Positions 1 through 10,363 of a stretch of 64,000 nucleotides of DNA are shown piece by piece. The DNA comes from a virus, in the IMG/VR virus record IMGVR_UViG_3300032322_001765, positions 124,001 through 188,000 of that record. One strand, written 5' to 3'. The position numbers were made by a program, and so were the translations under genes. Within the stretch, counting starts at the first letter, position 1. Each line of letters begins with the position of its first letter. The notes beneath the pieces were generated by a model. The model saw nothing but the letters and a program-made list of their open reading frames with translations, was not told the origin of the DNA and ran no database searches.

Positions 1-3000
1 GTATAAACAATTCTAGTTTATTATTTGTTTGGGGCGTCAACGCTGCCTTCCAATTAGGTACAGGTAACACGGTTAGCAGATCAAGTCCTGTACAGATTGC
101 AACAGGAACTAGTTATTCAATAATTTCTGCAGGACCAACACATGCGGTTGCAATAGATACAACTAGTAAGCTATGGACATGGGGACAACAATCAAGCGTA
201 GGGATTGATGTTAATTCATGGACTCAGGTTAGTATAGGTAATCAGTTTGTTCTAGCTATAAGAAATGACGGAAGATTATTTGCTTGGGGAGTCAATTCGT
301 CTGGTCAATTAGGATTGGGTGATACGATACTAAGGTCTAGTCCTGTATTAGTGGGTAATAATAGTTGGTCGGCAATTTCAGCGGCTATTGGTGGAAATAA
401 TAGCGCAGGTATTGCAAGCGACGGTAAATTATTTACTTGGGGTAATAATAATACGGGACAATTAGGTGATGGCACAACAATAAACAAATCGAGTCCAGTA
501 CAGATTTCCTCAGGATCAAGCTTTAGTCTTGTTGCAGCAGGCCCAGGATTCCTGTTGGCTGCATCTACTAATTATGCATTATTTACTTCAGGAGGTAATA
601 GTGTTGGACAATTAGGTGATGGCACAACAATAAACAAATCTACTCCAGTACAAATAACTGATCCGTCAGTTCAAAGTTGGATTTTTATAAGTGCAGGAAC
701 TAGCTATAGTGGTGGCATAGATAATTTAGGAAAGTTATATACTTGGGGAACAAATTTCCTTGGTATTTTAGGTCATGGCGACACAATTAATCGTTCAAAA
801 CCAACTATAGTATCAGGATCGACTAGTTGGTCTAAAGTAAGTGCAGGTGGTGTTAACACATTAGGTATTACTAATTTAGGAGCACTATATGCATGGGGAC
901 AGAATAACGTAGGACAAATAGGTGATGGCACTACTATAAACAAATCTAGCCCAGTACAAATAGGTTCAAGTAGTTGGTCCGCAGTTGCAGCTAGTGATAG
1001 TGTATCTATGGCTATTAGGTCAGATAATACTCTATGGACTTGGGGGCATAATAGTGTAGGACAATTGGGTATAGGTCTTACTACAAATAGATCAAGTCCG
1101 GTGCAAGTTGTAGCTGGCGCACAATGGTCTTCAATAGCTAGTTCTGGTAATAATACTATGGTAGCTATCTCAATAGCTACTGGAACTAGTAATAAACTTT
1201 ACTTGTGGGGCTTCAATGCCTCAGGACAATTAGGTACAGGAGACACAGTAAATCGTAGTAGCCCCACATTACTAGCAGGAACTACAGGAACTGTTATACC
1301 AACTAAAATTTTAAATTATCAAAGCTTTAGCCAAGTAAGCACTGGTATATCTTACACTATAGCTAAAAGAGCTAATGACAATGTTTTAATGGGATGGGGT
1401 ATTAATACTTCTGGACAGTTAGGAGATAATACCGCAACACAAGCAAGAAGGAGTAATCCTACATTAATTGGATATAGAACTTTTGTAGACGCATCAGAAA
1501 ATAATATTACCTCAGTAACATTCACTGGCTCACCAAAAAATGTTGATTTTAGTCCTTTTGCAAATCAGCCATATAATACTGTCACTAGTGGTGGTAGCAC
1601 ACAATTTAGTGGATTAGGTGATGTCATTAACTGTGGCACAAACTCAGTATTTGCATTTGGTACAGGTCCGTTCTGTATTGAGTTTTGGTGCTATAATAAT
1701 ATATTGAAAGCTGTAGCAGCAGTAACAACCAATCCATCTGTCACAAGTGTTACAGATTCATTCATTGTGGGATGGGACGCCGCTGGTTCATATAACGTAG
1801 TGGTAGGAAATACTACATTTGCTTCTTCTCCGGGATTTATAAAGACTAATGTTTGGCAACATATTGTTTGTTGTCGTGATAGTTCCAATAATGTGGCTGT
1901 GTTTATTGATGGTGTGCGAGGATCTCCCGGCGTCGTTGCTAGCAACTTAGTCAGAACAACATTAGGAATAGGAGATTTCCCTACAACCCCATCTCAAAAT
2001 ATTGATGGGTATTTGTCAAATGTACGTCTAGTTAAAGGTAGTTCAGTATATGATCCTACATTGTCAACGTTAACTGTACCAACTTCTCCTTTAACTGCTA
2101 TAGCAAACACTGTTTTACTGACATGTCAAACGTTTGGAACCGCATACACAGGTAATATATCTGCTTTGGGATCAACAAGTGTATTTGGAAACTCAAATAG
2201 TCAGTTATATGTAACTGGTTTAGCAGCATCTGGTCAGTTAGGTGATAATACAACTATTAACAAATCTAGTTCAGTACAGTTAGGTACAGGATACGTAGGT
2301 TTAAACACTAATTACAATACACCTACATTAATTTCAAATCAATCATGGTCTTCAGTAAGTGCAGGCACTAGTTATAGTTTAGCACTGAGAAATGATAATA
2401 GTTTGTTTGCTTGGGGACTTAATAGTTCAGGACAGTTAGGTGTTTCAAATGCAGTTGCAAGAGGATTCCCAACTCAAATAACAAATAATAGCAGTACGTT
2501 TACAGATAACAGTACAAATAATTTTACGATTACACCTAACCTTTATGCACGAATGGTGAATTTTACACCATTTGCAACAGTGCCATATGATACAAGTGTA
2601 TATGGTGGATCAGGATCTTTTATATCAAATGATACATATGTAAGCATAGCTAGTAATGCAGCATTCGACTTGCCGGGCGATTTTACTATTGAACTTTGGT
2701 TTTACCTAAATTTCCCACCGGTTGCCAATAGTGTAATGTTATTAGATCGTTGGGTTACAGGAGTCGCAGGAAGTTACCAATTATATTACAGAGGCACTGG
2801 AAGATCAATCACATTCCTTGTGGATAGCGCAACAGTATTATTACAAGATCCTTCACCTGATACAATTTTACCAAACGTTTGGTATCATGTTGCAGTTGTT
2901 CGTAATGGGGTCGGATCAAATAATGTAACATTGTATATTAATGGTTTACCAAAAATTTCTGCTACTTATACAAGTTCTCTAACAACTAGTAATACATTAT

Positions 3001-6000
3001 ACTTAGGGACTCAAGGTTCAACTCTCACCGCTGATTTAGATGGGTATTTGTCTAATGTGAGAATAGTTAAAGGAGTTGCGGTATACACAAGTAGTTTTGT
3101 TGTGCCAACAAGTCCGTTGACCGCTATATCTGGTACTAGTTTGTTGACATGTCGTGATATAGGTTCAACAACAATATTCAATAAGTTTTCAGCAGGAGCA
3201 GCACACACTTTAATTAGAAATAGTGCTAGTACACAGGTATCTGCATTTGGGCTTACTACATCTGGACAACTTGGTTTAGGTGATACAATTAATAGATCAA
3301 GTCCTGTTATAGTAGGTAGTGGTACTCAAATCAATACTTACACAAATAGTCCTGTTCTAGTAACACCAGGTACTAGTGGATATACACAAGTATTTGCTGG
3401 ACAAAGCTTTAGTGTTGTAAAAAGAACTGACGAAGTTTATGTGTGGGGACTCAATAGTTCAGGTCAATTAGGTGACAATTCAATTATTAACAAATCAAGT
3501 CCTACGTTACTAAGTGCTGGCACAAACTTACAAATTGTGGATCAAAGTAATAGTGGCTTCTCAATTTTACGAAATGGTACTGGATACTCTACTACAGTAG
3601 TACCATTTGCAGGCGCGATATCTGGTTATTTTGGTGGTTCTCCTAACGGATTGCAGGTTGTAAACGCAAATCAATTAGATTTTGGAGTAGGTGATTTTTG
3701 TATGGAATGTTGGATATATCCAACATTATCATATTATCCTCTATCTGGTGTCTTCATGTCACATGGACAGTATAATGGATCAGGCTACTATATAGGTATG
3801 TCATGCTATCAAGGAAACATTAGAGTAGCTATAAGTAATCCCAATACAACACTTACTACTACTGTAGGTGTGACTCCGTTTACCGCTAATACGTGGTATC
3901 ATGTTGCAGTTATTAGAAACCAGTCTACTGTATTACCCTCAACAATGAATATGTATGTTAACGGTACAATTATTGGTTCTATAACCAATACAAATAATTA
4001 TGATTCAGTAGCAAATGAAGGAATAGGTTCTGCTTTTGCAGGAAGTGGGGCAAGGTCACCATACTATTATTTTACTGGATACATTAGCAATGTTCGTATT
4101 GTCAAAGGAAATTATGTTTATGGTGGTAATGGTGCCGTTGGTAATTTCACGCCTCCAACAAGCCCATTAGCAAAAACACAATCAGCAGGTACAAATATAA
4201 ATGCTATAACAGGTAACGAAACTTCCTTATTGATTTACAACACACCTAGTTCGGTAACAGAAGTAAGTGAAGGTTTCAATTTAATTAGTGCTGGTTATAC
4301 ACATGTTACTTCTGTATCAAGCAATAATAAATTATATGCATGGGGATTAAACTCTAGTGGACAATTTGGTACTGGTAATGCAGTAACGTATAGTTCTCCT
4401 GTGCTTGTCGGTAATAGTCAAATAATTAATACTGGTACATTAAGTCCGGTGCAAGTGAATTTTGGATTGCCGAATAGTTGGGCTAGTGTTGCAGCAGGAC
4501 AATCATTTAGTATGGTTCGTGCATTTGATGGTAGTGTTTATGTTTGGGGATTAAATTCCTCAGGACAATTAGGACAAAGTGATTCGATTAATAGATCGAA
4601 ACCAACGTTGGTTGGTGGTCAATTAAATGCTGTATTGGATGTTAGTTCAGCAGCAAATACAATTACTAAATATGGAACCACATATACTACAACAACTGTA
4701 CCAACTGCAGGAAGTGTTGCCGGATATTTTAATGGTGTTAGTGATTATCTAAGATGTGATGCTGCTTTATCTGGTCTGACAACTACTACTGCTCAATTTA
4801 CAATTGAAGGATACGGTAATCCATCAACTTACAGTGGTTTTGCAAACGGTAGATTTATGATTGGCATCAACTCAAAAAGTTCAGGAACTAATAATTTATT
4901 AATAGGCGTAGATAGAATCTATTATAATGGAACAGAAATATCAAGTCTTAGTTTGCCATTAAACACTTGGACACATTTTGCGGCTACTTTTGATGGGACG
5001 ACATTCAGATACTTTATAGGAGGTGTTGAATCGTATTCAGAAGTTGCTGCACCTCAAACAGCATTTAGTAATAATGTATTTTTAATAGGAACAGAGGCTG
5101 ATGCTGCCGACGGAGGAACGTTAGGTAATTATTTACAAGGATATTTGTCAAATATTAGAGTAACACCTCAAGCGTTGTATACAGGTACATTTACGCCTCC
5201 TACTGGTATTTTGACAACATCAAGCGTAGGGACTTCAGGTCCAAATGTTGCTGCAAGTTTATCAGGAACAGTTTCGTTCTTAACATATACGACAGCTGCC
5301 GCTACAATCGATGGGGCACAACCGTTTTATCAATCGTCTATAGCTGCAGGCGCAACTCATTCAACAACTGTAAATGATTTTAATATTCTTTATGCATGGG
5401 GAGCAGGAGGGTCTGGTCAACTTGGAACAAATGCGATTAATAATTTATCAAGTCCGGTAGTGGTTGGTGGACAAACGAATGCTGATTTTAGAAGTCCAAT
5501 ATTAGCGGCATCAGGTAGTTGGTCAAGTGCAAGTGCAGGTGCTAGCCATAGTTTAGCAATAAAGGTCGATAATACATTGTATGGTTGGGGACTTAATAAC
5601 GCGGGTCAACTTGGATTGAATAATACAATTGATAGATCAAGTGTTACACAAATTGATACAACAGATGCTTATGCTTCTGTGAGTGCGGGTAGCAGTACAT
5701 CAATGGTAATTAAGTTAAATAATTTGCTTTATGCAACAGGTTTGGGTACTTCAGGGGTATTGGGTACAAATACTGCAATTAATAGAAGTAGTTTTGTTCA
5801 AGTTGGGTCAAATAGTTGGACTTTAGTATCAACTGGACTTACGACTTCAATGGGTATTGATTCAAATAACCTCTTGTATAGTTGGGGAGCAACAACACTA
5901 GGTCAGTTAGGCTTAAGCACAACTACTCCTGCTAGAAGTAACCCAACATTAGTACAAGGTATTAATCATCAAACAAAATCACCAACTTTAGTTGCAGGAA

Positions 6001-7904
6001 GTTGGAATGCAATTAACGCAGGATTATCACATACTGCTGCATTAAGAAATGCACAACTTTATACATGGGGACTCGCAACTTCAGGCCAAATTGGAAATAA
6101 TTCTGTTACAAACAGATCAAGTCCAGTTTTAATAGGAGCCGGACTAGTAACAATTGTAGATATAAGTTCTTTTAGTAGAACCATATCTACTAGTGGTAGT
6201 CCATACTCACAAAACATTGTAATACCTTTTGCAAATACATCCTCAACTAGTTTTGATGGGAGTTCAGATAATGCATTCTTTGCTTTAACCTCCTCCTACT
6301 GGGATGCAGACTTCACTATTGAATTTTTTATAAAAACTACGGACACAAAGTCACCTGCAGTAATTTTTAGTAATTGGTTTGACTCTAGCTTTTTAGGTGG
6401 TTCTTTTTCTTTGAGTATCTTCTTAGGACAAGTTCGTGTTTCTCATTATCAAAGTAGTGGAACAAATCAAACACAATTTATATCCACAGCAACATCTGTT
6501 AACGACAATAATTGGCATCATGTTGCATTTACTCAAGTACAAGGTATTAGTACTAAAACTTTTCGTATTTTTATTGACGGAATATTAAGTGCGTACAATG
6601 TTCAAACTACTTGGACGCAAGGAAGTTCAAACCCTAACAGCTACATTGCGTCACAAAATCCAGGAACATTTGGTGTAGCAAGTAGATATTTTAATGGATA
6701 TCTTTCTAACTTTAGATTAGTAACTTCAGTAGTTTACTCTACTAGTAGTACGACTATTGGAGCAACAATATTTACGCCTCCATCAAATGCTTTAACCAAT
6801 ATATCAGGAACTCAAGTATTAATTATGGTTCAACCTGTTACTGGTTCGGGTGGCTACAGTTCTACATTTGCAGGTTCGGCAACTACTTATGCTATTCGTG
6901 ATGACGGTAACTTATATGCATGGGGTTTAGGAACTACAGGACAAATAAGTGGCTATGAACAAGCAATTAATAGATCCAATCCAAACCAAATAGGTAATAA
7001 TTATCTTAGTGTCAATCAAAGCAGTCCGGTTTTAATTGCTAGTGGTAGTTGGAGTAAAATAGGTGCTGGTGCTAGTGTAAGTGCAGCTATACGCAGTGAT
7101 GGGTTGCTATTTACTTGGGGTTTGAACACATCAGGCCAAATGGGTGATAATACAGTAATTGCTAAATCAAGTCCTGTACAAATTGGTAATAGTAGTTGGG
7201 CACAAGTAAGTGTAATTGATAACCATATGATAGCTTTGGATACTGCTAGTTCAGCATATACATGGGGATTAAATGCTAGTGGTCAATTAGGTGATGGTAC
7301 TACAATTAATAAAAGCAATCCTGTGTTATTGGGTAGTTTTACCACAATCGCCGCCGGTTCCTCATTTACAGGTGGTATTACTAATACAGGTGCTTTGTTC
7401 ATGTGGGGTGTAGGTGCACTCGGGGTTCTTGGCAATAGTGCAACAATTAATCGTTCAAGCCCAATACAAATAGGAACAAGTAGTTGGACAGCTATAGCAG
7501 CAGGAGCAAGCGTTGCTAGTGCAATCAGAAGTGACGGTAGCATATTTAATTGGGGAGCAGGCACTTTAGGTCAATTAGGTCAAGCATATTCTATTATATC
7601 ACGTTCAAGCCCAATACAATTAGGAAATGAGTATGCGGTTGCTAACGTGTACATACCAACAAAAATTGATGGTGAGTTGGGTACAACGTCTTGGTCTTCA
7701 GTGAGTGCAGGAAATTCATATTCAGCAGGAATTTCAAATAATAACTCTTTATTCTTGTGGGGATTAAATAACGCCGGCCAAATAGGACTGAATGATACTA
7801 TTAATAGATCAAGCCCAACTCAAGTAACCGGTACTTATTCGGAAGTTAGTGCTGGTAATTCGTTTACAGGCGCTAGAGCTATTATATATCCAACATCACA
7901 ATAA
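1..7904 (+). CDS. Giant RCC1-repeat / LamG-domain adhesin, probable tail fibre (5' partial)
   Basis: The reading frame is open from base 3, so the gene begins upstream; about 2,633 residues are visible. It consists of dozens of RCC1-like repeats with the signature WGxNxxGQLGxGxxxxRSSPV, expected to fold as beta-propellers. Five segments of about 220 residues interrupt them, near nt 1483-2140, 2496-3165, 3525-4245, 4627-5310 and 6145-6835. Each has the LamG/concanavalin-like pattern (FTIELW, NVWYHVAV, LYINGxP, GYLSNVRIVKG, then PTSPL). RCC1 plus LamG mosaics are common in marine phage fibres and adhesins. A role in receptor or polysaccharide recognition is inferred from this architecture and from the glycan genes downstream. 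No chaperone or autoprotease domain is visible at the C-terminus, which ends in an ordinary RCC1 unit. Confidence 0.85.
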   Translation, partial: INNSSLLFVWGVNAAFQLGTGNTVSRSSPVQIATGTSYSIISAGPTHAVAIDTTSKLWTWGQQSSVGIDVNSWTQVSIGNQFVLAIRNDGRLFAWGVNSSGQLGLGDTILRSSPVLVGNNSWSAISAAIGGNNSAGIASDGKLFTWGNNNTGQLGDGTTINKSSPVQISSGSSFSLVAAGPGFLLAASTNYALFTSGGNSVGQLGDGTTINKSTPVQITDPSVQSWIFISAGTSYSGGIDNLGKLYTWGTNFLGILGHGDTINRSKPTIVSGSTSWSKVSAGGVNTLGITNLGALYAWGQNNVGQIGDGTTINKSSPVQIGSSSWSAVAASDSVSMAIRSDNTLWTWGHNSVGQLGIGLTTNRSSPVQVVAGAQWSSIASSGNNTMVAISIATGTSNKLYLWGFNASGQLGTGDTVNRSSPTLLAGTTGTVIPTKILNYQSFSQVSTGISYTIAKRANDNVLMGWGINTSGQLGDNTATQARRSNPTLIGYRTFVDASENNITSVTFTGSPKNVDFSPFANQPYNTVTSGGSTQFSGLGDVINCGTNSVFAFGTGPFCIEFWCYNNILKAVAAVTTNPSVTSVTDSFIVGWDAAGSYNVVVGNTTFASSPGFIKTNVWQHIVCCRDSSNNVAVFIDGVRGSPGVVASNLVRTTLGIGDFPTTPSQNIDGYLSNVRLVKGSSVYDPTLSTLTVPTSPLTAIANTVLLTCQTFGTAYTGNISALGSTSVFGNSNSQLYVTGLAASGQLGDNTTINKSSSVQLGTGYVGLNTNYNTPTLISNQSWSSVSAGTSYSLALRNDNSLFAWGLNSSGQLGVSNAVARGFPTQITNNSSTFTDNSTNNFTITPNLYARMVNFTPFATVPYDTSVYGGSGSFISNDTYVSIASNAAFDLPGDFTIELWFYLNFPPVANSVMLLDRWVTGVAGSYQLYYRGTGRSITFLVDSATVLLQDPSPDTILPNVWYHVAVVRNGVGSNNVTLYINGLPKISATYTSSLTTSNTLYLGTQGSTLTADLDGYLSNVRIVKGVAVYTSSFVVPTSPLTAISGTSLLTCRDIGSTTIFNKFSAGAAHTLIRNSASTQVSAFGLTTSGQLGLGDTINRSSPVIVGSGTQINTYTNSPVLVTPGTSGYTQVFAGQSFSVVKRTDEVYVWGLNSSGQLGDNSIINKSSPTLLSAGTNLQIVDQSNSGFSILRNGTGYSTTVVPFAGAISGYFGGSPNGLQVVNANQLDFGVGDFCMECWIYPTLSYYPLSGVFMSHGQYNGSGYYIGMSCYQGNIRVAISNPNTTLTTTVGVTPFTANTWYHVAVIRNQSTVLPSTMNMYVNGTIIGSITNTNNYDSVANEGIGSAFAGSGARSPYYYFTGYISNVRIVKGNYVYGGNGAVGNFTPPTSPLAKTQSAGTNINAITGNETSLLIYNTPSSVTEVSEGFNLISAGYTHVTSVSSNNKLYAWGLNSSGQFGTGNAVTYSSPVLVGNSQIINTGTLSPVQVNFGLPNSWASVAAGQSFSMVRAFDGSVYVWGLNSSGQLGQSDSINRSKPTLVGGQLNAVLDVSSAANTITKYGTTYTTTTVPTAGSVAGYFNGVSDYLRCDAALSGLTTTTAQFTIEGYGNPSTYSGFANGRFMIGINSKSSGTNNLLIGVDRIYYNGTEISSLSLPLNTWTHFAATFDGTTFRYFIGGVESYSEVAAPQTAFSNNVFLIGTEADAADGGTLGNYLQGYLSNIRVTPQALYTGTFTPPTGILTTSSVGTSGPNVAASLSGTVSFLTYTTAAATIDGAQPFYQSSIAAGATHSTTVNDFNILYAWGAGGSGQLGTNAINNLSSPVVVGGQTNADFRSPILAASGSWSSASAGASHSLAIKVDNTLYGWGLNNAGQLGLNNTIDRSSVTQIDTTDAYASVSAGSSTSMVIKLNNLLYATGLGTSGVLGTNTAINRSSFVQVGSNSWTLVSTGLTTSMGIDSNNLLYSWGATTLGQLGLSTTTPARSNPTLVQGINHQTKSPTLVAGSWNAINAGLSHTAALRNAQLYTWGLATSGQIGNNSVTNRSSPVLIGAGLVTIVDISSFSRTISTSGSPYSQNIVIPFANTSSTSFDGSSDNAFFALTSSYWDADFTIEFFIKTTDTKSPAVIFSNWFDSSFLGGSFSLSIFLGQVRVSHYQSSGTNQTQFISTATSVNDNNWHHVAFTQVQGISTKTFRIFIDGILSAYNVQTTWTQGSSNPNSYIASQNPGTFGVASRYFNGYLSNFRLVTSVVYSTSSTTIGATIFTPPSNALTNISGTQVLIMVQPVTGSGGYSSTFAGSATTYAIRDDGNLYAWGLGTTGQISGYEQAINRSNPNQIGNNYLSVNQSSPVLIASGSWSKIGAGASVSAAIRSDGLLFTWGLNTSGQMGDNTVIAKSSPVQIGNSSWAQVSVIDNHMIALDTASSAYTWGLNASGQLGDGTTINKSNPVLLGSFTTIAAGSSFTGGITNTGALFMWGVGALGVLGNSATINRSSPIQIGTSSWTAIAAGASVASAIRSDGSIFNWGAGTLGQLGQAYSIISRSSPIQLGNEYAVANVYIPTKIDGELGTTSWSSVSAGNSYSAGISNNNSLFLWGLNNAGQIGLNDTINRSSPTQVTGTYSEVSAGNSFTGARAIIYPTSQ

Positions 7905-7930
7905 TTAATTTTGGCAAAGATATATCTCTC

Positions 7931-7938
7931 TATAAATA
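7931..7938 (+). promoter_or_regulatory. T4-type late promoter (TATAAATA)
   Basis: Exact TATAAATA octamer 26 nt before the ATG at 7965. With T4 geometry, transcription would start near 7944, leaving a leader that contains a GAGGG Shine-Dalgarno. The octamer lies inside a 9-bp perfect inverted repeat (CTCTATAAA at 7928-7936, TTTATAGAG at 7946-7954). Confidence 0.7.
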
Positions 7939-7964
7939 TCTAACGTTTATAGAGGGAAAATTTT

Positions 7965-9680
7965 ATGCATCCAATTGATCAACTATTGGCATATCAATTA
8001 GAAGGAAAACAAAAAGAAGCTTGGGAAATCTCTGAGAGAATGGAAAGTGAAGGCCCAGAAAATTGCAAAGATCCAACAGGTAAAGTAAATCCAGAAACAT
8101 GGATACGTCACAGTTTTAATCGTGGTTGGTTTTTATTACAACAAGGCGATTATCAAAAAGGTTGTCAACAATTAGAAAATGGAAGATTCATCAGTGTATA
8201 TGGAAGTGGTCCACTAAAAACTGATGCACCTATTTATAATCCACAAGAACATGACATTGTAGGCAAATCAATAATAATTTCATTAGAGGGTGGTTATGGT
8301 GACGAGATTATTCATGCACGTTTCGCAACAAGTTTCAAAAATAAAGGTGCTAGTAAAGTATATCTAGCAGCCGCGCCCGAATTAGTAAGTGTTTTTAAAA
8401 GAATTGAAGGTGTTGATGACGTTATATTACGCAATCAGGCACACACGGTTCAACACGATTATTGGGTTCCTGGCTTTAGTGCGGGTTGGGTAGTCGGACA
8501 TACTTTTGATGATTTTCCGGGTAAACCTTACATGAGCCCACTTCCTGCAAGTGTCGATATATGGAAAAATTTAATTAACAGTGAAAAAATAAAAGTTGGT
8601 ATACGTTGGGCAGGTAATCCTAAATTTGAACATCAGCAGTTTAGAAAGTTTCCCGAAGCTTTCATGACCAACCTTGCAAAATATAAAGAACTTCAAATTT
8701 ACAGTTTACAACGTGATCATAATATTATTCAATTACCAGAAGGTGTAACTGATTTACAACACTTCTTACTAAGTTGGGAAGATACGATGGCATGTATTGC
8801 TAACTTAGACATCGTTATTACTAGTTGTACAAGTATCGCACATATAGCCGCAGCTATGGGCAAAGAAACATGGGTGACACCTCCGATTCTACCATATCAT
8901 ACTTGGGCGTATGGAAGTCCTGAAAACACAACTAGTCCTTATTACGAATGTGTTAAGTTATTTAGACAAGAAGAATCAGGAAAATGGAATACAACATTTC
9001 AAAAATTATACAGTGCATTAGAAGAAAAATTCAATTTAGAACATGTAGAAATGCCAAATGAGGATAAAGTATTAAAACGTTTGAATTTAGGTTGCGGTAT
9101 TAATAAATTTGACGGGTATCTAAATGTTGATAACAGTGAATTAGTTAAGCCAGATCAAATAGTTGATTTAAATGTTACTCCTTGGCCATGGAAAGATAAT
9201 GAGTTTGGTCATATAGTAGCCAAAGATGTACTAGAACATTTAGGAGATACACCTAAAGACTTTATGAACATCTTAAAAGAGATGTATCGTATCAGTGATA
9301 ACGGAGCGGTATGGGAAGTACAAGTACCACATTGGCGCTGTGATATAGCAGTTGATGATCCTACACATAGACGAGTGATAACGTTAGGTACTTTTATGCT
9401 ATTAAATCAAAAGAAAAACTTTGAACGTATGAAAGAAAATCAAAGTGATTCATTATTAGCATTTGAACATGATATTGATTTAGAAGTATGTGATGTTAAT
9501 TTTGAATATTTACCACATTGGAGTGAAAGATTAAAAAGAGGTGAAATTTCTGAAGAAGAATTAAATTATGCTTTGAACACATTTAATAATGTTGCTTTAA
9601 GTATGAGATTACTAATTCAAGTAAATAAACCGGGTCGGGTGTCAATAGGCGAAATAGAATCTTTTATAGCCAATAAATAA
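7965..9680 (+). CDS. Bifunctional glycosyltransferase (GT9/TPR-type) - SAM methyltransferase
   Basis: 571 residues with two parts. The N-terminal ~350 residues contain a TPR-like helical start followed by a GT-B-like region with GGYGDEIIHARF and SIAHIAAAMGKETWV. This resembles the heptosyltransferase-like domains that follow TPRs in bacterial glycosyltransferases. From about residue 370 a class I methyltransferase follows (LNLGCGINKFDGYLNVD, then the acidic post-II motif DVLEHL). The ATG is preceded by GAGGGAAAATTTT, a plausible Shine-Dalgarno, and by a late promoter. It heads an operon whose next two junctions are TAATG overlaps. Likely role: sugar transfer plus methylation of a glycan, perhaps on the adjacent fibre or on host surface sugar. 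The domains are clear; the substrate is unknown. Confidence 0.7.
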   Translation: MHPIDQLLAYQLEGKQKEAWEISERMESEGPENCKDPTGKVNPETWIRHSFNRGWFLLQQGDYQKGCQQLENGRFISVYGSGPLKTDAPIYNPQEHDIVGKSIIISLEGGYGDEIIHARFATSFKNKGASKVYLAAAPELVSVFKRIEGVDDVILRNQAHTVQHDYWVPGFSAGWVVGHTFDDFPGKPYMSPLPASVDIWKNLINSEKIKVGIRWAGNPKFEHQQFRKFPEAFMTNLAKYKELQIYSLQRDHNIIQLPEGVTDLQHFLLSWEDTMACIANLDIVITSCTSIAHIAAAMGKETWVTPPILPYHTWAYGSPENTTSPYYECVKLFRQEESGKWNTTFQKLYSALEEKFNLEHVEMPNEDKVLKRLNLGCGINKFDGYLNVDNSELVKPDQIVDLNVTPWPWKDNEFGHIVAKDVLEHLGDTPKDFMNILKEMYRISDNGAVWEVQVPHWRCDIAVDDPTHRRVITLGTFMLLNQKKNFERMKENQSDSLLAFEHDIDLEVCDVNFEYLPHWSERLKRGEISEEELNYALNTFNNVALSMRLLIQVNKPGRVSIGEIESFIANK

Positions 9681-10363
9681 TGTTAAAATTAGACTATAGT
9701 TATAATCTATCAATCGAATCAGCCTACATCATCACTTTAAAAAATCATCCAATAAGTGAAAAAATGTCAGCGAGGTGTCAACAAAGCCTCGCTGCATTAA
9801 ATATGCCATATAAAGTATGGGATGCATTTGACGGTACTTCAGGCACAATTATTGAACCTAACCACAGCAAAGATGCAAGCTGGACTAGTTGGATTAAGTG
9901 GGTAGATAAAGAGTTAAGTATCACTGAGGTAAGTGTTGCATTAAGTCACATTAGCTTGTGGGCACGTTGCATTGAACTCGATCAACCTATTATAATACTT
10001 GAGCATGATGCAATTATGCTTAAAGAAATTAGAGATCATCCTGTAACAGGTGTCATTCATTATTTGGGTAGTTATGAACAGGCTAAGAAAGGTTGGCCTG
10101 TACTTATTACGCCTCCCCATGCGACCAATGGTAATAATTATCATTTTATATGCAGGGCACATGCGTACAGTATTGACCCATGGTCAGCAAAAAATGCACT
10201 ATCATATGTAATTAAATATGGCATTTGCGAATCCTTAGATATCATGTTGCGCAGTGATATTATACCTGCAATTCAATTGGGATTATATGCATATGATGAA
10301 AGCGATATTGCAAATACTACAATTGTTGGTCGTAAGAAAACGATGGATGGCAAGGAACGTTAA
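9680..10363 (+). CDS. Glycosyltransferase family 25 (LPS-type)
   Basis: 227 residues. The start matches GT25 proteins (AYIITLKNHPISEKMSARCQQSL, NMPYKVWDAFDG), then LSITEVSVALSHISLWARC and IIILEHDAIM, equivalent to the GT25 sequence around the acidic metal site (E-D/H-D). GT25 enzymes transfer galactose or related sugars in LPS core or on proteins. Its start overlaps the preceding stop as TAATG, so it is probably translationally coupled to the GT/methyltransferase before it. Confidence 0.75.
   Translation: MLKLDYSYNLSIESAYIITLKNHPISEKMSARCQQSLAALNMPYKVWDAFDGTSGTIIEPNHSKDASWTSWIKWVDKELSITEVSVALSHISLWARCIELDQPIIILEHDAIMLKEIRDHPVTGVIHYLGSYEQAKKGWPVLITPPHATNGNNYHFICRAHAYSIDPWSAKNALSYVIKYGICESLDIMLRSDIIPAIQLGLYAYDESDIANTTIVGRKKTMDGKER

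Noticed and set aside
1691-1945. Minus-strand ORF inside the RCC1/LamG gene
   Set aside because: Opposite-strand shadow of a long coding gene; composition and absence of any start signal give no support.
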